64,000 nt of DNA from Coriaria nepalensis (Eukaryota; Streptophyta; Magnoliopsida; Cucurbitales; Coriariaceae), in assembly GCA_027186245.1 (NCBI GenBank), contig CP114484.1:508501-572500 (forward strand), given 5' to 3'. Under the pieces are notes generated by a model, which was not told where the DNA came from, did no database searches, and was given only the letters and a program-made list of their open reading frames with translations. The stretch's first letter is position 1, and each line of letters starts with the position of its first letter. Of this stretch, positions 35,599-47,133 are shown piece after piece. The position numbers and the translations under genes are program-made.

Positions 35599-37643
35599 AT
35601 GGCGGCCGGGGTAAGAGATATAGACGAACTGCCAAAGAACGCGGCAAACTACACTGCCTTAACGCCTCTCTGGTTTCTAGAGAGAGCAGCTTTGATCCAT
35701 CCATCCAGACCGTCTGTTGTTCACGGATCTCAACGGTACACATGGCTCCAGACCTACCACCGTTGCCGTCGCCTGGCCTCCGCCCTCTCTAACCACTCCA
35801 TTGGCACCGGTTCCACGGTCAACCCCACTTTTCCCTTTGTTTATTATATATTTGCTTATCGCTGCACCTTGTTTCTAGAAAAGCATGATAATTTCTAGTC
35901 TCTCTGTTTAGGAAATCTACTGCTCTTTGAATACTAGATTTGCTTGATTGCCTTGGCTATGTACTGAGATATACTTCCCACAGGTAGCAGTAGTAGCACC
36001 AAATATCCCAGCCATCTATGAAGCTCATTTCGGAGTTCCCATGGCCGGAGCTGTGTTGAACTGTGTTAATATTCGTCTAAATGCATCTACAATTGCTTTC
36101 CTTCTCAATCATTCATCTTCCGCTCTTGTCATGGTGGATCAAGAGTTTTTTGCTGTCATAGAACAAGCACTTAAAATCTTAGAAAAGGAAAGAAGCAACT
36201 ATAAGCCTCCCATACTAGTCGTCATAGGCGATAAAAGCTGTGATCCTAAGGCACTTGAATATGCTTTGAAGAGAGGGGCTATTGAGTATGAGAATTTCCT
36301 AGAAACCGGCGATGCCGAGTTTGCTTGGAGGCCGCCTAAGGATGAGTGGCAGAGCATTGCTTTGGGCTATACTTCGGGTACTACTGCAAGCCCTAAAGGT
36401 GTGGTTTTGAGCCATCGTGGGGCGTATGTCATGGCCCTCGGTGGAGCTCTTGTTTGGGGCATGAGTGAAGGATCTACTTACCTTTGGACTCTGCCCATGT
36501 TTCATTGCAATGGTTGGTGTTACACATGGACACTTGCTGCTATCTGTGGGACAAACATATGCCTTCGTCAGGTATTGCGAATCTTTGTAGCTATGAAACA
36601 TATGTTCTTGAACAGTGATTAATCCTATTACCTAGTAAGGTTTAGTTTACTGCAAAAGGTAATGCATTTTTTAGACATTGAAGACAGAATTTCGTGTCGA
36701 ATAGATTATTCTCCTTACAGCATTTCTGAAATTGTTACTTCCTCAGGTTACAGCAAAGGCAGTTTATTCAGCTATAGCGAACCATGGCGTGACTCACTTT
36801 TGTGGAGCGCCAGTAGTGCTTAATACCATAGTGAACGCCCCGGAGGAAGAAACGATTCTTCCTCTTCCTCGAGTTGTACATGTAATGACAGCTGGAGCCG
36901 CACCACCTCCTGCAGTTCTGTTTGCTATGTCCCAAAAAGGCTTCCGAATCACCCACACTTACGGTCTGTCTGAAACCTACGGGCCTTCCACTGTCTGTGC
37001 ATGGAAACCCGAATGGGATTCTGAGCCTGCAGAAACAAAAGCCCGGCTAAATGCACGACAAGGGGTTCGATACATAGGACTAGAGGGCCTAGACGTTGTC
37101 AACACTCAAACCATGGAACCGGTCCCTTCCAATGGAACCACAGTTGGAGAGATAGTGATGCGGGGAAATGGTGTTATGAAAGGTTACTTAAAAAACCCGA
37201 AAGCTAACCAAGAGGCATTTTTTAAAGGGTGGTTTCATTCTGGGGATCTCGGTGTAAAGCATCCTGATGGGTATATAGAGATAAAAGATAGGTCAAAGGA
37301 TATCATAATTTCTGGAGGTGAGAATATTAGCAGTGTGGAGGTAGAGAATACTCTATACCAGCATCCAGCAGTACTAGAGGCATCTGTAGTGGCTAGACCA
37401 GACGAGCAATGGGGCGAGTCGCCTTGTGCTTTTGTGATGTTAAAGCCGGGTGTAGATAAGTCCAACGAAGGACGTTTAGGACAGGAAATTATGAAATTCT
37501 GCAGGTCGAAAATGCCGGCTTATTGGGTTCCGAAGTCAGTTGTGTTTGAGCCGTTGCCAAAGACAGCTACCGGAAAGGTGCAGAAGCACCTACTCAGGGA
37601 TAAAGCGAAAGCAATGGGGCCTGTCAGGTCGAGTAAGCTATAA
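35599..37643 (+). CDS. AAE7: Peroxisomal acetate/butyrate-CoA ligase, AAE7 (ACN1) type
   Basis: Exons 35599-35817, 35984-36571 and 36747-37643 give 567 aa, matching AAE7/ACN1 in length and across the whole sequence (DELPKNAANYTALTPLWFLER at the start). It should activate acetate or short acyl chains to CoA esters using ATP. Motifs seen: YTSGTTASPKGVV (ATP/AMP binding), YGLSETYGP, GWFHSGD, KDRSKDIIISGGENISS and the C-terminal PKTATGKVQK lysine region. The protein ends in SKL, a canonical peroxisomal targeting signal; known AAE7 ends SRL. The intron 1 donor is GTCAAC, weak but the phase and family sequence require it. Related AAE1 or AAE5 are less similar. Confidence 0.93.
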
Positions 37644-38390
37644 ACGTCCAATAGCATCATCCGCTAGTGATGGCCTCAAGCACTATACAGTATGTGCTAT
37701 GTCCTTTGTTAATTTATGCAGAGGATGAGTTCCAGATAAGAACAGATGCAAAACGTACTTATGGCCAGTAGATGAATCCAAACTGAAACATGATTGTTTT
37801 TGTTGATCATATTGTAATTGCTTCTTGGTGATCGATCGTACAGGCACATCCCACTTGATACTTTCTTCTTCCTACCTTTTTTCTTACTCAGTAATGAAAG
37901 TTATTTTCTCAGTAAAACGCTTGAAATATTTTCAGTCCAATTTTCTTTAATTTAATAACAGAAGTGACCCTTCATTTTAGTCGCACCTAACCCATTAGAT
38001 GTATATATATTCACCTTCAACCACACTCTAAATACATCTATATATCTATATATAAATGTATATATTCTTATCCTACATTGTTACTCAAAACCATTCCCTA
38101 TTCTACGTTTCTCTACTCTCTATCGGTTACCTTTCTTCACTCTTTTCTTTTCTGCATCTCTTCCTTTCCTCCTTCCACAAGGTAATGTCTTCTTCTATAT
38201 TATATATATTCTCCTCCTCAACTTTTCCACCTACATGGTACCTATCTGTGACTTGCCTTGTTAGTTCATCAGTACAATTACTCTCTACCCGTCTCTCCAC
38301 CCTTCTCTTTTTAAGACACAGTTCTCTGGTTTCTGTTATTGCGATTCAATTAACCAGGAAGAAGGAAGAAAAAGATTAAGCTAAAAAAAA
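37644..38390. other. AAE7 3' UTR and promoter of the endosulfine-like gene
   Basis: No gene is supported. The region has TA-rich microsatellite-like sequence near 38030-38060 and a C/T-rich stretch from about 38090 to 38350 that is likely leader of the next gene. Confidence 0.45.
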
Positions 38391-39220
38391 ATGGCAGATT
38401 GCAACAGAGCCGACGCCTATAACTTGGCTTCTCAGGAGCACCAGGTAAATTGATTCATTAAGCTTACTGTTCACCAGCTTCGATCTCTTCGAATTTGTCA
38501 TCACCATACAAAGAGAACTCTTCCCTCTCTCTCTCTCTACATTTATATATATATATATATAGATATAGATATATCAATCGTTAAGTTTTGATAAGATGGC
38601 CGTGCCGACGTTACGCAATATTCGGCGGTTCTGATCGCATGACCCCTTCCATTCATTTATTCATCGGCTCCTTTGTTGTTGATCATCGCGAAGGTTGAAG
38701 ATAATTCATCGGCCCCTTTGTTGTTGATCATCGCGAAGCTTGGAGATAATTCATCGGCCCCTTTGTTGTTGATCATCGCGAAGCTTGGAGATAGATAGAT
38801 CGATAGATAGGATACTTGACTTGACCCCACATCCAACGGCTAGTGATTTGGACAAGATAGCTGACGAATGTTCACCTGCAGTATCACTAAGAGTCATCAG
38901 TACTGTCGGCAATAGTACATTACAGCATTCCAACGTCGTCGTTCCACAGCAGGTTGTTGCTTTGGCTGTCGGTCTGTCAAAAAAAGAAAACCACGTGCGA
39001 GTTTTTTTTTTTTTTTGATCTTTTCAACTCGTGCGTTAATATTTGTGGATGTTTTTTGAGTTATTAAAATTTTAAACTTTTTAAAAGCAATTACGCATAT
39101 TTAAAATATGTTTAATTAATTAATTAATTAATTTACAGGCTATATCAACTCGGAAAAAATATGGAGGACTAGATCCCAAGAAAAAATCATTGATCTCAAA
39201 GGTATATTTATCTATTTATT

Positions 39221-39264
<44 letters not shown>

Positions 39265-39596
39265 GGACTTATAATAAAAAATAATATTATTAATATATTT
39301 TTTTAAAATTATTGCAAAAAAATTTATGTCTAATTAACGTAAGTAATCCATGTTGTGTGTTAATTAATGTAGGATAGCAAGCGTGCCTTCTTTGACTCAG
39401 CGGATTGGGCATTATGCAAGGTTTTTTTCTCTTAATTTTAATTCGCAATTAAAAATAAATAAATAATAATAATAATAATAATAATAGTGTTAAATTGAAA
39501 CAGCAAGGAGCCGGAGTTTACGAAACAACAACGGCGGCGGTGGAGATACTGCGGCCAAAATTATATACTCAAGATAATTATATGTTTGTTCTTTAG
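38391..39596 (+). CDS. Endosulfine (ENSA/ARPP19)-like small protein
   Basis: Four short exons, 38391-38444, 39139-39201, 39373-39420 and 39504-39596, join in frame to 85 codons plus stop, each bounded by consensus GT-AG signals. The core reads KKYGGLDPKKKSLISK then DSKRAFFDSADWALCKQGA, matching plant endosulfine-domain proteins (usually KKYGG..P.KPPLISKDH.RAFFDSADWALGKQG). The FDSADW box corresponds to the FDSGDY site through which animal ENSA/ARPP19, once phosphorylated by Greatwall, inhibits PP2A-B55. The C-terminus is shorter and divergent (VEILRPKLYTQ where relatives read ALRPKLQPTP), and Gly in WALGK is Cys. It may be a functional diverged paralogue or a decaying copy. Confidence 0.75.
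38661..38793 (+). repeat. 45-bp minisatellite, three copies
   Basis: Unit starts TCATCGGC(T/C)CCTTTGTTG and recurs at 38661, 38706 and 38751 with exact 45-bp spacing and a few substitutions; the last copy runs into a GATA-type tetranucleotide tract (AGATAGATAGATCGATAG). It lies inside intron 1 of the endosulfine-like gene. Copies are contiguous with no spacers. Confidence 0.95.
39224..39259. repeat. (TA)n microsatellite
   Basis: A run of about 18 TA units lies in intron 2 of the endosulfine-like gene. A TTAA-type repeat (39110-39132) and an AAT-type repeat (about 39465-39486) flank it in introns 1 and 3. Confidence 0.9.
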
Positions 39597-39729
39597 CGTA
39601 TAAGTATTAATTAATTCTAATATTCACATTGGGCCGTAAAGGTTAACGGGACTCTTAAGCTTTTGGGCCTAGCCCGCAACTAAATACGTTGCTGCACCCA
39701 CATCCGATGTGTCGTATTAAATGGTCTAA

Positions 39730-40171
39730 ATGGTTAAGCTTTTCTTGCGACACAATGCTTCTTTGGAATCACGTTCCTCTCCTTCACCAACCTTGTTGGA
39801 ATTACAAAATCCATCAGGAACGTATTATACAATGCCCGAAAATTATACATACAGTGCCTTCATCAAGGCGTTTTGTGAATCAGGAAAAGTTTCAGAAGCT
39901 AAGGAAGATGTTTCTGTCGATGGAAGGAAACCGCTGTCTTCTGGATAGTTTCACTTGTAATCTGATTCTGGACTCTCCACTCGAGAAGAATCGATTGGAT
40001 AAAGCTCTAGTTGTTCTAAAGAGATACATTACAGTAAGGGGAGATTTAGATATCGAAAAAATCGAATGGTACAACTATGTAGACTTGATCGATGGAAATT
40101 GCTGTCAGAAAGAGTTTTTGAAGAGTGACATGTATCCTCATTTGTTTATGGATGATGCTGATAAGTTATAA
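39730..40171 (+). pseudogene. Pentatricopeptide repeat (PPR) gene fragment, frameshifted
   Basis: One frame reads ENYTYSAFIKAFCESGKVSEAKE up to about 39903, typical of a P-type PPR motif. The adjacent frame continues the same motif as KMFLSMEGNRCLLDSFTCNLILD and NRLDKALVVLKRY from about 39893 to a stop at 40171. A one-base change in phase near 39900 separates the halves. There is no start, no long repeat array and no second complete motif, so this is a truncated, frameshifted relic. The parent gene cannot be named. Confidence 0.65.
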
Positions 40172-41097
40172 CTTGCAAAAGAATTGAAGAAAAATCACCT
40201 TTCACCTTCCTGTTCTGTTACTCATATCAGGGCGACATGTCGTTTACAATCATGACCGCATTCTGCACTCATTATGTCGACATTATAAAAAGGGTAAATT
40301 AGGATTTACTCTTTCAAAGTTTTTAAATTAGCATAAGGTGTTTATAATTTTGATATATTCTCGGTCTCTAATGTTTAGAAAAATTAGAAGAAGGACTCTC
40401 TTTTTGTTTGGAAAATTATAATTAATCTTAAAATTTTATATAAATTATTATGAATTTATAAAATATTTAATAATTATAATGAATATTAAAAAATAAAACT
40501 TAAATTATAACGAACATCGTAAATTAATTTTAAATTCAACCGTGATCGGTGATGATAGTCGGAAAAAGTGAGATTGTTTGGGAAAGTGTTAGAAGAAAAA
40601 AATTATGATAAAAATAAATAAAATTAATTTAAATAAATTTAAGGGACTATTTTAGAAATAAAAATTATTTTTTAATTTTATGAATTAGATTGAGTCATAT
40701 TATATTAAATTAATAATTTGAAATTGATATGTAAAAAAATTTGGTGTTCAATTAAATTTTATTTTTTTAATATTAATTATATTTATTAAATATTTTAAGA
40801 GTTTATGATAGAAGCTTTTGAATTAATTATAATTTTTAAAATAAAAATAGAAGCTTTATTCTATCTTTTAAAAAAAATTTCGAGGCTTCATTTCAATTAT
40901 CAAAGTTAGAGAGAGGATAAATCCTAATTTACGTTTGTAAAAACTCAGCCTACAGGATTGGTTGTCGATACCTCACCTCGCGCGCAATTCACTGCTCTGT
41001 TCCTTCTCGTCGGAAAGGGAGAGAAAGAGACGATTTCTGCGCCGGGAAATTTTTGTGCGAGTCACGGGCAGCTGGGAAAAGTTTTTGACCGGAAAAG
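40172..41097. other. AT-rich intergenic region and AMSH3 leader
   Basis: Positions 40300-40900 are extremely AT-rich with no open coding sequence of note. From about 40975 the base composition turns GC-rich, which fits the 5' UTR of the AMSH3 gene starting at 41098. Confidence 0.5.
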
Positions 41098-44000
41098 ATG
41101 AAGATCAGCGTAAGTAGGGAGACGAGGAAGATCGAGGTGGATAATCGGATTCCTCTCCATAAATACTATCGGATCGCTGACAACCTTCTCAAGCAGGTTC
41201 GCCAACTTATATTTCCAATCGCTCTCTCTTCTCTCCTTTTTCTTCATGAACTGTTTATTATCAAGTGCTGTATTTATTTATTTGTGATTTGTTAGAAGAT
41301 TAAGTTATTGAAAAGAGCTTGGAGTCAGTCAACAAATTCCTTTCTGGTTCTTTGAAAAATTTTGATGCTTGGTTGCGCTTTAAGTATGTTGTTAACTTAA
41401 CGGTTCACCTTTGTCTTTCAGGCGAGGATTTATCGGGAAGAGGGGAATGTTGTAGATTTGTTTATAATGCTACTTAGATTTTCAAGGTAAGGGAAGGAAT
41501 TTCATAATCCGTAGATGTTTTCTATAGGAGTAACTTATATTGTTATCTAGATTCATAAGAGGGTTTTATTTTTTATTTTTTATCCTTGTGTGGGCAGTTT
41601 AGTTTCCGAAACTATACCGCGCCATCGGGATTACCAGACTCTTTCACCCAAAGGAAAAGCATTTTACAAAAAGGTTGGTGTAGTAATACTGCTTCTCATA
41701 GCCATTTTTATTTCTGTAATAATTTGGAAACTGTGTTGTTATTCTAGAAACTGTTAAATGTGATGGACGAGGTTGAATCTATAAAACCTGAATTTGATCG
41801 CCGGGTAAGGGAACTGGAAAAGGAGCATAGTTCTCAGCTGTCTCAACTTGATGGCCCACAAAGGATTTCAGACGGTTCGCAGACTCTGTCTTTGGAATGG
41901 CCCCCTCTGAATAGAAAATATTCCTCGACCTTTCATGTCAAGCAGGTATTGATAGATAAAGTACTTGTTGATATGTAATTCCATTATTATTATTTTTTCT
42001 TTCACAGCTTTCTTATGCGTGATTGATTTTAAAACATAAACCTTTTATGGGGATACCTAGGATTATTTCATCACTCATTCCCACTCACTCAAATTGCTGT
42101 TGTTATGTACCATTTTTTCGTTTTCCTCGAAATCATTCTCCTGTAATATCATGATCTTTATAGCCTTCATGTCTGTCAATTAAAAAATCACTTGTCTCTT
42201 TGGTAAATGTTTTATTGTCTGCTCATGGGGTTCACTGCTGCAGCCTGCCAGCTTAGCATCGCAGTCTTTATGGAAGTATAACTATGGCCATGGTCGAGTT
42301 TCATCATCAAATTCCTCACAAATAAACAAGCAGATGCAGAGACTGTGAGTTGTTTTTCATTTTTATTAGTGTATTTAGGACTTCATTCGTAGGTACTTTC
42401 AAGCATTCAGATTGACAAACACATCATTAAAATCTTTTATGCGTAATTTTTCTTGGAAATTGTGCAGATCTCTCAATGTGCCTCATCCAAAACCAGAAAC
42501 TTTGTCTAGACATTCCTTTTTAGGCCCAAATGGTCTGCAGGGACAGTGGACCGGTCCTACTAGGGATAAGGTAAAGTTATTCTTGCAAAATCTTTTTTGT
42601 TGCTTTGGTTTTCATTGACCCTTGAATGCTAATTCGAATTAACTTTTGTGCAATACAGATTGAATATCCTAGGAATCAGGATTTTGCCTCAGAAAGTTCA
42701 AGGTAAGAAACTTATCTATGTCATAATGACATGATGGTACCTCAAAATTCTATTTCTTCTTTTGAAACCTTTTTATATCTTTCTATATTTTTAACAATTT
42801 GAATGTGTTTGTGCACCACTTTATATGCTATCAGACAGAATGTAGATGGACAGTATGATCTTGCGGCACTTAAAGATGGGGATCCAGGAGGGGTTGGATC
42901 CACAATGGAGTCCGTGCTATCATTGGGTGATGGTAATTGGGTACATCCTGTAGAGGATTCGTGCTCTCCTTCAGTAACAGAAATAAGGGAAGACCTTCAG
43001 ATGGCCAGATTTAAACAACCTTCTCCTCCACCTGTTCTTGCTCAGCTGCATCAGGGTTTTGCTCAAATTCCTCCTTCTAAAGTTGCAGACCCAAGACCTG
43101 GATTAGCGACGCCTTCATCTGATGGATCTGATTCATTTCAACATTTACATATCGTAAGCTCCCATTTTTGTTCTTATCTGCATTTTGAATAAATCAGTTA
43201 TTGTGTTTCTTTATGTTTGGTCATTATCGATGTTCCTTCATGTGGATATCTCTGTTCTTTGTTTTAAGTTTCCTACACTATGTGATATGTGACAGCTACA
43301 TACTCTCATTTCACATTGCAGCCAGTAAAAATGTTGCAAGATTTTTTGAGGTTGGCCCTGGCAAATACAAAAAGGAATCTGGAGACATGTGGTGTTCTTG
43401 CAGGATCATTGGTAAGAAAATAGAAATTTTGAGGCAATAGTATATATTTTTTCTCCTTGGAATGGAAGTTATTTAAGAGATTCAACTTTGACAAGTCTGC
43501 TTCTTCATCTACGCATTGTTGTAGAAAAAAAGGGTTTTCCATATAACAACACTTATTATCCCAAAGCAGGAGTCAACTTCCGATTCGGTAAGATATTTGC
43601 ATCATATGTTTAGAAGTTCATACCGCCTTTGTTCAGTATATGAACATATATTTTTATCTTGATTATTTGTGTATTGTCCTCAATAGTATTTATATTCAAA
43701 TCGTGTATTTGTGCTACTAACAACTTCCAATGCATTGGCTTCTAATGTCAGTGTCAAACATTGAATGAAGAAGAAATTTTTGAAGTTCAAGACAGATTAT
43801 CGCTTTTTCCTCTTGGTTGGATACATGTAAGTTACTTAGCAACATCAGGAGTGGCAACTTAAATACGTGTATTTAGATTATTTATTCCTATTCTAAGCTT
43901 TTGTTCTTATAAGCTTTGTGATTGTGGGGCACGTATGGAAGTTGGGTGGTTGGAAGTACCCCAAACTTTGTCATGTATTTTCAATTTGCTTGTTTTTATT

Positions 44001-44600
44001 ATATGCTCCCATGGCCTCAATGGTTTGAATTTCTTTTCTGATTTTCAGACACACCCTTCACAGACCTGTTTCATGTCATCAGTTGATTTACACACTCATT
44101 ACTCATACCAGGTAAACTATCCATCCCATGGCCTCCAGCCAGACTGTTATTATAATTTTGCTCTTGCCTGGAATTTGTGGTGATAAAATTGAATATACTT
44201 GTAAACGGCGTGAATGAGTTAGGCTTCATTGTAGAAAACATATGCATTGTTGAAACGAGTTTCTTTTGGCCTCATTAGGTTATGTTACCAGAAGCAATTG
44301 CAATTGTCATGGCCCCTACAGATTCATCCTGGTACGTTTATCCTCTCTCCACCACGAAGTGGTAATCACATACGTAACATCTTTCGCAGCTCTTAACAGT
44401 TACTTAAAAGACTAATCTATTGCAGTCCCCATGGAATATTTCATCTGTCCGATCCCAGTGGCATGTCCGTAATCCGCAACTGCCAACAACGTGGGTTTCA
44501 TCCTCACGAGGAGCCTTCGGATGGAAGTCCAATTTATGAACACTGTTCTCATGTCTATATGAACACTAATTTGAAGTATGATGTCATGGATCTTCGCTAG
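41098..44600 (+). CDS. AMSH3: AMSH-like deubiquitinase, AMSH3 type
   Basis: Fourteen exons (41098-41196, 41422-41486, 41598-41673, 41748-41945, 42244-42344, 42468-42570, 42659-42702, 42835-43153, 43322-43411, 43525-43587, 43752-43826, 44049-44111, 44279-44331, 44426-44600) encode 507 aa, the length I recall for AMSH3. The N-terminus (RIPLHKYYRIADNLLKQARIYREEGNVVDLFIMLLRFSSL) is the MIT/USP8-dimer type that binds ESCRT-III. The C-terminal MPN+ domain has a complete JAMM metal site: Glu at about 356 (LETCGVLAG), HTHP at 411-414 and the S..D pair at 421/424 (MSSVD). The second zinc site residues are in CPHGIFHLSDP and RGFHPHEEP. It should cut K63- and K48-linked ubiquitin chains in endosomal sorting. 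No lesion is seen. Confidence 0.95.
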
Positions 44601-45391
44601 GCCTATGTTATATTTAATCATTGATACTCTCACAGAAGACGGATATATATATGTATAGTAGTATCAGAGCTGAGTTCCTCACTACATTTCTTGTAAATCT
44701 AAGTTGATTTTTCGGATGACAAGCTTTACAAAAGGAAGAAGCATCATATATTCTTATCTTTACTTAATAACAATACAAATCATGTTCGTAATTTGTCTTA
44801 AAAAGTTTGGCCGTGTAATAACTCTGGCATCCCAGATAGTTACGGGCACTGTCGTCCTCACTGCTCATATGGCTCGCTTGAAATCATGGCCATGGCTGGC
44901 ATGAAAATGTGAAGTTACTTGAATGCTCTTTCGCTATGAATTTATGCACCGAACTGGAAAAACAGTGCATGTGATCCTATTCAATGTTTACTCAAGAGAG
45001 ACATTGACGTTCTTAGAAACTGCCATACAGGTCTGTTATTATGTCGTTTAATGGTACCAACTTGTACATGATGTTGGTTAATACTGCAACATTCCCAATT
45101 AACACACTTTCTTATTTGAGTTATTGTTTTAAGAGACATTAATGGGCAACTTTATGGATGGCAAATCACGAGCTCACCGATCATGAGAGAGAGAGAGAGA
45201 GAGAGAGAGGACAAAAAGAAGAGACGAGCCCTTTAAAACCTCAGTTAGGTGTTTTAGGAGTTATAATTTGCACCAGTCTACATCATTCCTGTCTACGAGA
45301 AAGATAGATGTTAGAATAGAAATAGAGAGAGAAGAGTAAAATAGAACCAAGAGACAAGGCAGAACGAATAAGTTGCAAGAAGATAAGAGTG
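44601..45391. other. AMSH3 3' UTR and MYB promoter
   Basis: No coding sequence is supported. A (GA)n tract of about 12 units lies at 45185-45209, roughly 180 bases before the MYB start, where purine tracts can form GAGA-type elements. The sequence CTTTAAAACC near 45231 is a weak TATA-like candidate. Confidence 0.45.
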
Positions 45392-46797
45392 ATGGGGAGA
45401 GCGCCATGTTGTGAGAAAATGGGACTGAAGAGAGGAAGATGGACAACTGAAGAAGATCAAATCTTAACCAACTACATCCAAGCCAATGGAGAAGGCTCAT
45501 GGAGATCCTTACCCAAAAATGCAGGTTTTTTAAAATAAAAAAATATTAATAATGTTTTCACTTAATGAGGACACACATTTATGTTATTGTAAAAGGTTTG
45601 TTAAGGTGTGGGAAGAGTTGCAGACTAAGATGGATTAACTACTTGAGGACTGACTTGAAGAGAGGCAACTTTACTCCTCAGGAGGAAGAGATCATTTTCA
45701 ACTTGCACAATTCTTTAGGCAATAGGTATGTACAATGCATCTACATGGTTTTTGTTTGAAGCCATAAACATGGTCTAGGATTGATCCTATTCATTCAACC
45801 AGAGTAAATGACAATGTACTTGTTAATCTTCTTGTTGTATTTTGAAAAACAATGCTGTTTAGTTTTGAGCCCGAATTTGTCCTGTTCACGTACATAGAAG
45901 TTAAGGAGATCAAGACCACCTTCAGAATTCAAAGCATAGTTTAATCTGAAAGCTTCCTGAGTGGTCGATTTGATGAGTACATAAAGTATAACCCCCGACA
46001 TTGTTGAAGTCATTAATTCCGGCAGTTGGAACTTGCACTTTGGACCACATCTGCAATTGAATTATGCATACACATTTTTCTATCTATATATATTTTTAAA
46101 TTGTTAATTATGATGTAGGTGGTCTGCAATAGCTGGACATTTACCGGGACGAACAGATAACGAGATAAAGAATTACTGGAACTCTCATTTGAGTAGAAAA
46201 GTCTACACTTTCACTGATTCCTCTACCTCTGGAGTGGCAAAGCTTATCCGAATATCCGATAATATATCAAAAGGAAAGAGTGCTAGTACTAGTGCAAAAT
46301 CCACAAAGGGAAATAATGATCTAGACAAAGTTCTTGCAATTGCTAATGAAGAGAGATCAGGCACTGGAAATGAAGAGTCCCATTTATTCCCTGAAAAGCA
46401 AGATAGTACTAGTACTAGATCAACTAGTGGAGCTGTGTTGGTGGGCTCTACAGGGGAGTGCTTGGACAAAGAAAACCAAGATTTTGGACCGTATGAATGG
46501 CTAGACAATGAGATAATGCAGCTCGCTAGTCTTCTCCAAAGTGGGGATGATGATCATCACATTGGTGGGGGCCTGGATTTGAATGAGAAAGAAGGGAAAA
46601 GGTTGTCGCTGTGTAATGATGATGATGACCGGGAGATGAAAGGTATGATTGATCATGTATGGAGCTGGAATGTTGCAGTAGATGGGTACTGTTTCCACAC
46701 TGCAATTTCCTCTTCATCATCAGGCTTTGAATCTCAATCTTGGCCCCTTTGGGGTTTATCTGAAGATGTACTTAATCATGATGAGTTTAGTCGCTAA
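45392..46797 (+). CDS. R2R3-MYB transcription factor, flavonol-regulator-like (subgroup 7 type)
   Basis: Exons 45392-45524, 45596-45725 and 46119-46797 encode 313 aa; both introns are at the usual R2R3-MYB positions. The DNA-binding region is complete: [17 protein letters not shown], three Trp in R2, then [20 protein letters not shown] and [25 protein letters not shown] in R3. This closely resembles MYB11/12/111, activators of flavonol genes. The bHLH-interaction signature of R3 is not met ([12 protein letters not shown] lacks the R/K), as expected for that group. After the MYB domain comes KVYTFTDSS rather than the usual GRTSR-type subgroup 7 motif. A later [17 protein letters not shown] segment resembles the second conserved motif of the group. 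Assignment to MYB12 or another member is open. Confidence 0.9.
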
Positions 46798-47133
46798 TTA
46801 ATTATTGATTAACTAATTAATCCATGGTAGTTAATCAATCCATGGTTTTCGGAATTGTTATAGATGTTGTGTTGGTCCGACAGAGCGACGATTGAAGCCA
46901 CTTGTATTAAAATAAGGTCATTGTCTCAACTTTGTTCCCTTGTTGTCTAGTACACTTGTTTTGCCTGTGGGTAACATTAAGTACTGTAAAATGAACCAAA
47001 CAGCAAAATACTTCAGCAAGAAATTCTTTGAACTTTTGAACATTTAACTAAACCGGAATTCTCAAGTACGTGCGTACACATTACACAAGATTCCCTCAAC
47101 ATCATGACACTAAAGAATCGTACTTAAGGCTAA
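46798..47133. other. Short convergent intergenic region
   Basis: This holds the 3' UTRs of the MYB gene (+) and the TRM-like gene (-). It starts with a TTAATTA-rich stretch right after the MYB stop. Nothing else is seen. Confidence 0.5.

Noticed and set aside
35818..35898. AAE7 exon 1 reading through into intron 1
   Set aside because: Family sequence requires the join STVAVVAPN; the read-through ends in a stop after unrelated residues.
38661..38793. Short regular repeats that could suggest a CRISPR-like array
   Set aside because: The units are contiguous without spacers and lie in a plant intron; this is a minisatellite.
38785..39018. 77-codon frame inside intron 1 of the endosulfine-like gene
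   Set aside because: It starts within the GATA tract, ends in a poly-T run of phenylalanines and matches no family I know.
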